NCBI GenBank assembly: GCA_000438115.1
Contig: FR903582.1
Coordinates: 1 to 7,254 of the forward strand
Origin: Prevotella sp. CAG:617
GTDB lineage: Bacteria; Bacteroidota; Bacteroidia; Bacteroidales; Bacteroidaceae
Length of the DNA stretch: 7,254 nucleotides
Reading direction: 5' to 3'
Made by a program: the position numbers and the translations under genes. Positions 1-5,834 of the stretch are shown here, one piece after another (the stretch's first letter is position 1; each line of letters opens with the position of its first letter). The notes beneath the pieces were generated by a model. That model saw nothing but the letters and a program-made list of their open reading frames with translations. It was not told the origin of the DNA and searched no databases.

Positions 1-231
1 TGCAGCCTTACGGGAACCGGCAGGGGGTTTATAATAAGTCATAAGCCATCACGCTCCGGAACTTATACGTCCATACTATACCCCCATGTATAGAATTCTG
101 TTTGTTTTATTCCCTGAAACTCTATGTCCGAAGTAATCTTTTTGTTTTTTTAACGCATACCGCCTTTGGCCGGTAAAATGACAATATGCATTGACCTGTG
201 TTGCCCGGTGAAATACAATAAGTCCCTTTGT

Positions 232-292
232 GTTTATTGGTGTAGTTCAGGCGGGAACATATTGATTATAAAGCCTGAACCAGGTTTATTGG
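232..292. repeat. Inverted repeat nested inside a direct repeat
   Basis: A perfect 8-base inverted repeat, GTTCAGGC (245-252) and GCCTGAAC (273-280), encloses a 20-base AT-rich spacer. It is bracketed by a perfect 9-base direct repeat, GTTTATTGG, at 232-240 and 284-292, offset by 52 bases or about five helical turns. No T-run follows, so it is a poor terminator. It could be an operator for a dimeric regulator or an RNA stem. Each part alone could arise by chance in a region of this size. The nested arrangement is what makes it worth recording. Confidence 0.4.
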
Positions 293-359
293 CTTAACGC
301 AATCGGGCTGACAGGCCAATCATGGATTACATATTGTATTTTATAAGAAAAATCCCTAC

Positions 360-387
360 GTACATAATGTACAATGTATGATATGTA
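360..387. promoter_or_regulatory. Palindrome and ATGTA cluster, possible operator
   Basis: A perfect palindrome GTACAT-A-ATGTAC spans 360-372. It is followed by further ATGTA copies, so the pentamer occurs at 367-371, 374-378 and 383-387. The cluster lies about 40 bases upstream of the predicted -33 box of the regulator gene, a plausible place for an autoregulatory site. NrtR-type regulators generally bind short palindromes near their own or target promoters. That the neighbouring regulator binds here is inference. AT-rich DNA also yields such palindromes by chance. Confidence 0.35.
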
Positions 388-425
388 TATGCATGAGAAT
401 TAATGTTTTATATCATATTCTTTGA

Positions 426-457
426 TTTGTTCCGGTGTGATTTTGTTCCTAAGTTTG
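426..457 (+). promoter_or_regulatory. Bacteroidota-type promoter for the regulator gene
   Basis: TTTG at 426-429 is followed by a 20-base spacer and TAAGTTTG at 450-457. This matches the known primary sigma-factor consensus of Bacteroides, a -33 TTTG and a -7 TAnnTTTG separated by 19-21 bases. Transcription would begin near 462-466. That leaves a leader of about 15 bases to the ATG at 479, or about 24 to the in-frame ATG at 488. The match is exact in both boxes and in spacing, and it sits directly before a gene on the same strand. Confidence 0.7.
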
Positions 458-478
458 TATTTGGTAAAATGAATCGGT

Positions 479-1207
479 ATGCTGAACATGGAAAAAAGGC
501 CTTTGGCCAATCATCATTTGTCCGTTGACTGCGTTGTAATTGGCTTTGACGGCAAACAGCTGAAAGTTCTGCTGATAAACCGTGCGGGCGAAGACAATGG
601 CGAAGTTTATCACGACATGAAGCTGCCCGGAAGTCTGATCTATATGGATGAAGACTTGGACGAAGCGGCAAAACGTGTCTTGTTTGAACTGACCGGTCTG
701 AAGAGCGTAAAATTGGTCCAATTCAAAGCGTTCGGCTCCAAAGACAGGACAAGTAATCCCAGAGACGTCCTTTGGTTAGAGCAGACGATGCAGCTGAAGG
801 TGGAACGCATTGTAACCATTGCCTACCTGTCGTTAATCAAGATAGACCGTACGCTGGATAAAAATCTGGACGGTCATGGAGCCTGCTGGGTTGCTCTTAA
901 AGATGTGAAGAAGCTGGCATTCGACCACAATCGGATTATCCGCGATGCCCTGACCTACATCCGGCATTATGTGGAATTCAATCCGTCTTTACTGTTCGAC
1001 TTGTTACCCCGCAAATTTACGGCCTCGCAATTAAGGATATTGTTTGAGCTGATTTACGGCAAAACCGTTGACGTACGTAATTTCCATAAGAAAATCGTCA
1101 TGATGGAATACGTGGTTCCTTTGGACGAAAAGCAGCAAGGTGTGGCTCATCGCGCCGCCCGCTACTACAAATTCGACAGAAAAATCTACCACAAGGTGCG
1201 TCGTTGA
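479..1207 (+). CDS. NrtR/AraR-like Nudix-domain transcriptional regulator
   Basis: This is a 242-residue cytoplasmic protein with an N-terminal Nudix-like domain (about 12-150) and a C-terminal winged helix (about 175-232). The Nudix box at 51-74 is degenerate: it ends RVLFELTGL where the hydrolase consensus is REUxEExGU, so two of its three glutamates are lost (the second of the RE pair and the last of the EE pair). It should therefore bind a ligand rather than hydrolyse one, as is usual in NrtR regulators. The C-terminus has typical family text: LLPRKFTASQLRILFE, then RNFHKKI and GVAHRAARYYKF. Residues about 93-109 look like an extra loop compared with usual members. In Bacteroides, one branch of this family (AraR) is an arabinose-responsive repressor. 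The GH3 neighbour fits a pentose role, but the effector is inferred. Start: ATG at 479, with 488 (MEKRPL) equally possible. Confidence 0.85.
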   Translation: MLNMEKRPLANHHLSVDCVVIGFDGKQLKVLLINRAGEDNGEVYHDMKLPGSLIYMDEDLDEAAKRVLFELTGLKSVKLVQFKAFGSKDRTSNPRDVLWLEQTMQLKVERIVTIAYLSLIKIDRTLDKNLDGHGACWVALKDVKKLAFDHNRIIRDALTYIRHYVEFNPSLLFDLLPRKFTASQLRILFELIYGKTVDVRNFHKKIVMMEYVVPLDEKQQGVAHRAARYYKFDRKIYHKVRR

Positions 1208-1235
1208 ATAACATTCTTTCTGATACTGTGATTAC

Positions 1236-1267
1236 TGCATAGTAGCATGGAAACCATGCTATGTGTG
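1236..1267 (+). terminator. Hairpin between regulator and GH3 gene
   Basis: TAGCATGG (1243-1250) and CCATGCTA (1254-1261) form a perfect 8-base-pair stem with an AAA loop. Across a single unpaired G (1242), CATA (1238-1241) can also pair with TGTG (1262-1265), including one G-U pair. The following stretch is T-rich (1271-1281) but has no clean run of six or more. It may end or attenuate the regulator transcript before the downstream genes. As DNA, it could instead be a palindromic operator for the regulator. I found no good TAnnTTTG box in the 79-base gap, so a separate promoter for the GH3 gene is not evident. Confidence 0.5.
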
Positions 1268-1286
1268 CTCATTCTTATTTTAACCA

Positions 1287-3500
1287 ATGAAAAACTATAG
1301 AAAAACATTACTGGCTCTTTTCTGCCTGACTCCTTTTGCCGTTTGGGCGCAACTTCCTTACCTGGACGGTTCATTGCCTATTGAGACTCGGGTAAACGAT
1401 TTGGTTTCGCGCATGACGCTGGAAGAAAAGGTTTCGCAGATGATGCATACTTCCAAAGGCATTGAACGCCTGAAAGTACCGCCCTGCAATTGGTGGAACG
1501 AATGTCTGCACGGCGTGGCACGCTCCAGTGAGAAAACAACGGTTTTTCCGCAACCCATCGGGTTGGGAGCTACGTTTAACCCGCAGGCTATAAAGCGCAT
1601 GGCAGAGATGATTGCAGCTGAAGGCAGAGTGGTTCATCAGATAGCCGTTGAAAAAGGGACAACATTGAACCGATATACCGGATTAACCTTTTGGACTCCC
1701 AACATTAATATTTTCCGCGATCCGCGTTGGGGCAGAGGACACGAAACGTACGGCGAAGACCCCGTACTGACGGCTGAAATGGGCATTGCAATGGTACGCG
1801 GGCTTCAGGGTGAAGATTCCGTCTATCTGAATGTGGCAGCCTGTGCCAAACATTTTGCCGTACACAGCGGTCCGGAGGCGTTGCGCCATGAATTTGATGC
1901 CAAGGCTTCCGACCATGATTTGTTTGATACTTATTTGCCGGCCTTTTACCGGCTGGTTACCGAGGCCAATGTGGCCGGCGTCATGTGTGCCTACAATCGT
2001 TTCAATGGTCAACCCTGTTGTGGAAGCAATCTGTTTCTGCGCAAGATTCTGCTGACAGACTGGGACTTTAAAGGATACGTAACATCGGATTGCTGGGCAA
2101 TCAATGATTTCTGGGGCGGTCATAAGACTCATGCGACTCCGGCAGAAGCCGTGGCCGATGCGGTCTTGCATGGAACGGACCTGGAATGTGGAGAGTCCTA
2201 CACGAATCTGCTCGAAGCCGTTCAGAAAGGTTTGATAACCGAAGCGCAACTGGATATTTCGCTCAAGCGACTCCTTACCGTACGCTATCGGCTGGGACTG
2301 TTTGATACGCAGCATAAGAATCCTTATGCCAACCGGCCGAAGTCATTGCTTGAAGCTCCCGAACATGGTGCCCACGCATTGGATTTGGCACGTCAGTCAA
2401 TGGTGCTTCTCAGTAATAAGAAAAAACTCCTCCCGCTGTCGTCTAAAAAGAAATATAAAATATTGCTCGTTGGACCGAATGCGGACAATCAGACAACACA
2501 ATTAGGCAATTACAACGGATTTCCGACACATAATGTAACGTTGCTTGAGGCTCTGCGCAATGAGCCGAACGTTGAGGTTGTCTATGACCCGTTGACCGAC
2601 TTTACTACATGGAAAGACGGAACGGATATCGATTCGCTCATGCAGCAGTGTCAGGATGCGGATATGATACTCTTTGCCGGCGGTATTTCACCCCTGCTCG
2701 AAGGCGAGCAGGGAGATGCCGGCGGAAACGGCGTTGAGGGCTTCCGCGACGGCGACCGCACGACAATAGCCCTGCCGAAAGTACAGACCCAAGCCATGCA
2801 GCAGCTGCAGAAAATGCACAAGCCCATCGTGTTTGTCTGCATGTCGGGCAGTGCCGTATCCTACAACTGGGAAGCCGAGCATCTTTCTGCCGTGATTCAG
2901 GCCTGGTATGGCGGTCAGGCTGCCGGAACAGCCCTGACTGACATTCTTTTTGGCAGATATAATCCTTCAGGGCGCCTGCCTTTGACTTTCTATCGGTCGG
3001 ATGCGGATTTGCCGCCGTTTGAAGATTATTCGATGCAGGGCCGTACCTATCGTTATTTTGAAGGTGATGTCCTGTACCCCTTTGGCTATGGCCTAAGCTA
3101 CACAACGTTCAAGTACCGGAACCTGAAGGTGCCTTCCGAAGCACAGACGGGCGATTCCCTAAGAGTCAGTGTCGAAGTGGTCAACACCGGAAAGATGGCC
3201 GGTGAAGAAGTGGTACAGCTGTATTTGTCTCATCGTGAAATGGCCGAAGAGGCTCCGCTGTGTGCCCTGAAAAAATTCATGAAAATCAAGCTGAAGCCAA
3301 ACGAACGGCGCACGGTTTCGTTTGTCCTTTCGCCACGTGAATTGGCTTTTGTCGACCTGGCCGGCGAAATTCGCCAGGATGCCGGAACACTCAAGGTTTT
3401 TGTTGGCGGTGTATGTCCATCAGCCCCACAGCGGTTTACCCAAGGAATACTGAGCGCATCTTTACAAATACAAGGCGAATCCAAATCCTTCCTCTATTAG
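1287..3500 (+). CDS. Secreted GH3 beta-xylosidase / alpha-L-arabinofuranosidase-like enzyme
   Basis: A complete 737-residue family GH3 glycosidase that removes terminal sugars from the non-reducing end with retention. A Sec signal peptide (1-21, cleavage likely at VWA|Q) sends it to the periplasm. Domains in order: GH3 N-terminal barrel (about 30-335), GH3 C-terminal alpha/beta sandwich (about 370-605) and fibronectin III-like domain (about 625-712). Seen motifs are WWNECLHGVAR (69-79), NINIFRDPRWGRG (139-151), KH at 188-189 and the nucleophile D268 in VTSDCWAI. The acid/base is probably E472 or E474 in SPLLEGEQGD. The WWNE-LHGVA signature is that of plant BXL and Prevotella Xyl3 type xylosidases rather than typical beta-glucosidases. 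Substrate within xylose, arabinose or related sugars is inferred. It follows the regulator by 79 bases. Confidence 0.9.
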   Translation: MKNYRKTLLALFCLTPFAVWAQLPYLDGSLPIETRVNDLVSRMTLEEKVSQMMHTSKGIERLKVPPCNWWNECLHGVARSSEKTTVFPQPIGLGATFNPQAIKRMAEMIAAEGRVVHQIAVEKGTTLNRYTGLTFWTPNINIFRDPRWGRGHETYGEDPVLTAEMGIAMVRGLQGEDSVYLNVAACAKHFAVHSGPEALRHEFDAKASDHDLFDTYLPAFYRLVTEANVAGVMCAYNRFNGQPCCGSNLFLRKILLTDWDFKGYVTSDCWAINDFWGGHKTHATPAEAVADAVLHGTDLECGESYTNLLEAVQKGLITEAQLDISLKRLLTVRYRLGLFDTQHKNPYANRPKSLLEAPEHGAHALDLARQSMVLLSNKKKLLPLSSKKKYKILLVGPNADNQTTQLGNYNGFPTHNVTLLEALRNEPNVEVVYDPLTDFTTWKDGTDIDSLMQQCQDADMILFAGGISPLLEGEQGDAGGNGVEGFRDGDRTTIALPKVQTQAMQQLQKMHKPIVFVCMSGSAVSYNWEAEHLSAVIQAWYGGQAAGTALTDILFGRYNPSGRLPLTFYRSDADLPPFEDYSMQGRTYRYFEGDVLYPFGYGLSYTTFKYRNLKVPSEAQTGDSLRVSVEVVNTGKMAGEEVVQLYLSHREMAEEAPLCALKKFMKIKLKPNERRTVSFVLSPRELAFVDLAGEIRQDAGTLKVFVGGVCPSAPQRFTQGILSASLQIQGESKSFLY

Positions 3501-3571
3501 GCACGGCTCGTCGAAACGATAAAACAAACCAGAAATCCGAAAAAGCATTGTCGGGTCAAAACATACAGGAT

Positions 3572-5617
3572 ATGAACAGAATTCTTTCTTTTTTCCTTTT
3601 CGGACTTTCCATGTGCAGTTGCAGTCCGAATCTTCAAGAATCATTTAAAACAGATTATTTCGGTATTGACGTTGATTCACGCGGCTATATTGTCGGTATG
3701 TGGAACCGCACTCGCGAAAGCCGGAATTTCAGTCCGGCCGACCAGCCATCGCCGTTGCTTTCACTCTATGATGAGGAACTGAAACGCTACTATTACCCGC
3801 AAAAGGCACGTTACAGCAAAGGAGAGTATCAGCTGGAATATGAAAACGGATCGGTGGCTACAGTCAAGCTGGAAGAAAAGCCCAAATACTTCAAACTGAC
3901 TCTGGAAAGTCTGGAGCCCCGCAACGGCATCGACGGCATTCAATGGGGAAGCTATTATACGAACATCACCAACCTGCTGGGTGAAATCATCGGTGTAGCC
4001 CGCGACACTTCGGAAGCCGTATGCTATGCCATCGGTGCGCTGGCATTGGACGACAACACCATTGGTGGAGAATCACGCTTCACGTCCGAAACCGGTCCGT
4101 CAGGATATATTGCCCATTCGCCCGACCCGGTCAATCATCCGCTCCCGGTCACCCTGCACGAAGGGCAGCAGTTTACGATGGGAGGCGACGGCATCAACGA
4201 TGTGGCATTCTACAACCGTAAGGAACCCTATTTCCGCATACTTTACGGAAATACGGCTTTTGTTGACTGCAACGGACGTATCCAAATCCGCTACCATGCC
4301 CGCAACCGTCAGAAAGGCAAGCTGATTTATTCGCCGGAAGGGAATCCGATATTTCAGAATAATGAACCCAACCACATGATGCGGCAGGATGTGCCCGGAG
4401 TGGATTTCATCGGTTCTTCCATTGCCTTGTGGGGAAGCCCCGACAGTGTGGCCCTGCTGGATGTGATTCAGAACATTGTGGTCAATGAAAATCTGCCTCA
4501 TCCAATGTTCCAGGGCAAATGGGTTAAAGACCCCACCAGTTTTATGCCTGACCTCTGGACGTATGGCGGCTTGATGGACAGCATGGCCTCCTATGCCAAA
4601 CAGATGGGTCTGAAAGTGATTCATACCTACGACCAGCCGTTTTTGCATCCGGACCGTGGAAACGGAGGATATATTGACGGACCGGACCACGAATTCAAGC
4701 GCTATCATTTTACCGACCGCGACCGTTCGACCCGTGAATATGCCGATATTCTGGCCCGCGACGGTCTGATTCTGGGCCGTACCTGCATTTCCAATTCAAT
4801 GGCTCCCGGAACGAAAGATTGCAGCCCGGTTCCTTCAGACAGCATCTGCATTCTGCACCGTCATTTCCTGGCCAAAGACATCAGTGCAACTGACACTCTG
4901 ATTTACGTTGACGATCCTTCATACCTGGAAGAAATTGCCTGCTGGGAAGGCCACAGCCGGGAACTGAACATGGTGAAAATCGGTAAGGAACTGATTCATT
5001 ATTTAGGAATCACCAAGGAAAAGCCCTACCGCTTGCTGAAGGTAACACGGGGCTACTGGAATACCAAGCCGGCCACGCACGACAAAGGAGATGCCGTAGA
5101 CAAACTGCAACCGACCGTAGGAGGGGCTTATGCCGGACTGGTGCCGAATTTGGAACTACAGGATGAACTGGCCCGGCATTATGCGGATATCTGCTATCGT
5201 TGCGGCCTCGGCATGTTTGACTACGACGGGCAGGAATTCTTTTTCCATACCGGTTTTGGAAGTTACTCGGTCAAACGCTTTTTCCGTAACATGTTTGACC
5301 AGGCCCGGAAATACGGATTGCCCGATATCCGCTTTACGGGAGCCACGCTGTCAGAAGGTTCGTGGCATTACCAAAGTACATGGAACGTAGGCGGTGGCCT
5401 GAACATATACGATGTGAAAAAAAGAGTATGGGGCAGCACGACGAGTCAGGGTAAGGATCTTCGTGATGTCACGTATGCCAACTTCTTCCCGTCGTCCTTC
5501 GGGGCCAATTTCCCTATTACGGCCCAATCGACGGCAGCGGATTTTGAACATATTGAAGCTACGGCCCGTTGGCTACGGCTGCACGTATGCGTTAAGAATC
5601 GGACAACGCGATGTTGA
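3572..5617 (+). CDS. Putative lipoprotein glycosidase of unrecognised family, frameshifted near its C-terminus
   Basis: I do not recognise the family. As read it has 681 residues; the last 16 (RWLRLHVC... to the stop) are out of frame. The start ATG at 3572 opens a lipoprotein-type leader (MNRILSFFLFGLSMCSCS), with C15 or C17 as candidate lipid site; both lipoboxes are imperfect. An earlier in-frame ATG at 3413 lies inside the GH3 gene and adds no signal peptide. Residues about 25-300 are beta-rich, like the N-terminal sandwich of many glycosidases. From about 318 alternating helices and strands suggest a barrel: LKVIHTYDQPF (D354), then LGMFDYDGQEFFF with D550, D552 and E555, then GATLSEGSW (E595). 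These acids are candidate catalytic residues. A beta-rich insert sits at about 431-510. The context between a GH3 and another exported candidate enzyme supports glycan degradation; the reaction is unknown. Confidence 0.75.
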   Translation: MNRILSFFLFGLSMCSCSPNLQESFKTDYFGIDVDSRGYIVGMWNRTRESRNFSPADQPSPLLSLYDEELKRYYYPQKARYSKGEYQLEYENGSVATVKLEEKPKYFKLTLESLEPRNGIDGIQWGSYYTNITNLLGEIIGVARDTSEAVCYAIGALALDDNTIGGESRFTSETGPSGYIAHSPDPVNHPLPVTLHEGQQFTMGGDGINDVAFYNRKEPYFRILYGNTAFVDCNGRIQIRYHARNRQKGKLIYSPEGNPIFQNNEPNHMMRQDVPGVDFIGSSIALWGSPDSVALLDVIQNIVVNENLPHPMFQGKWVKDPTSFMPDLWTYGGLMDSMASYAKQMGLKVIHTYDQPFLHPDRGNGGYIDGPDHEFKRYHFTDRDRSTREYADILARDGLILGRTCISNSMAPGTKDCSPVPSDSICILHRHFLAKDISATDTLIYVDDPSYLEEIACWEGHSRELNMVKIGKELIHYLGITKEKPYRLLKVTRGYWNTKPATHDKGDAVDKLQPTVGGAYAGLVPNLELQDELARHYADICYRCGLGMFDYDGQEFFFHTGFGSYSVKRFFRNMFDQARKYGLPDIRFTGATLSEGSWHYQSTWNVGGGLNIYDVKKRVWGSTTSQGKDLRDVTYANFFPSSFGANFPITAQSTAADFEHIEATARWLRLHVCVKNRTTRC

Positions 5618-5828
5618 AAGCTGTCCTGAGAAATATGCCATCTTCCAGGTCATACGTACCTGGGAAGAAGCCCGCAGGGCAAATGCCTTCCCCACGCACA
5701 TCCGGAAACTCTTGCAGAACCCGGATTTAAGTTGGCGGCTGGAACGGAAAAAGAATGCTGACGGATGGATATTATATCAGATGGACCAGGGACGGAAAAT
5801 AAAATCGTATGAACTTCACAAGCAATAG
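5568..5828 (+). pseudogene. Displaced C-terminal part of the preceding gene
   Basis: This 86-codon stretch (VGYGCTYALR... to ...SYELHKQ) lies in the frame one base ahead of the preceding gene. It has no credible start of its own. Joined after A665 it gives the smooth reading HIEATA-VGYGCTYAL and a 751-residue protein. The text is protein-like (EKYAIFQVIRTWEEARRANAFP, then a WRLE...GWILYQMD strand pair), suggesting a helix plus a closing beta unit. Removing one C from the GGCCC run at 5563-5567 restores the frame. It ends 6 bases before the next start, as expected for tightly packed operon genes, which supports this being the true end. A sequencing error and a genuine mutation are both possible. 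Confidence 0.8.
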
Positions 5829-5834
5829 AATAAG

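Larger units (their letters stand above)
1..425. other. Upstream intergenic region, no supported gene
   Basis: I see no convincing gene here. All three + frames close early: stops at 32-34, 42-44 and 91-93. The first few dozen bases could therefore be the end of an upstream gene (the frame closing at 42-44 reads QPYGNRQGVYNKS). On the minus strand an open frame starts with ATG at 42 (MTYYKPPAGS...) and leaves the window, so a divergent gene is also possible. The sequence cannot decide between these. The rest is AT-rich, with a T-run at 138-151 that has no stable hairpin before it. Repeats at 232-292 and 360-387 are listed separately. The length and repeat content suit a regulatory region ahead of the regulator gene. 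Confidence 0.6.

Noticed and set aside
1..93. End of an upstream + gene or start of a divergent minus gene
   Set aside because: Three competing readings are all short and lack diagnostic residues, so none was annotated as a gene.
130..175. T-run followed by ACCG...CGGT, considered as a terminator
   Set aside because: On the + strand the T-run comes before the weak hairpin, not after. On the minus strand the run is A, so neither orientation gives a terminator.
469..528. Short open frame ATG AAT CGG... overlapping the regulator start
   Set aside because: It gives 19 residues, out of frame with the regulator, with no sign of coding pressure. It could be a leader peptide but nothing supports this.
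1683..2315. A 210-codon open frame on the minus strand
   Set aside because: It lies entirely inside the GH3 gene, which has clear motifs and domains in the + frame. The minus-strand text has no recognisable domain.
3413..3571. Upstream in-frame extension of the unassigned lipoprotein gene
   Set aside because: It overlaps the end of the GH3 gene, adds a charged, signal-free N-terminus, and would bury the lipoprotein leader that starts at 3572.
4100..4708. A 202-codon open frame on the minus strand
   Set aside because: It is antisense to the unassigned glycosidase candidate and has no domain, signal peptide or promoter of its own.
5555..5580. Programmed ribosomal frameshift in the unassigned gene
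   Set aside because: There is no X-XXY-YYZ type slippery run, no visible stem-loop directly after it, and the change needed is +1, which is rare. A sequence error or mutation is simpler.
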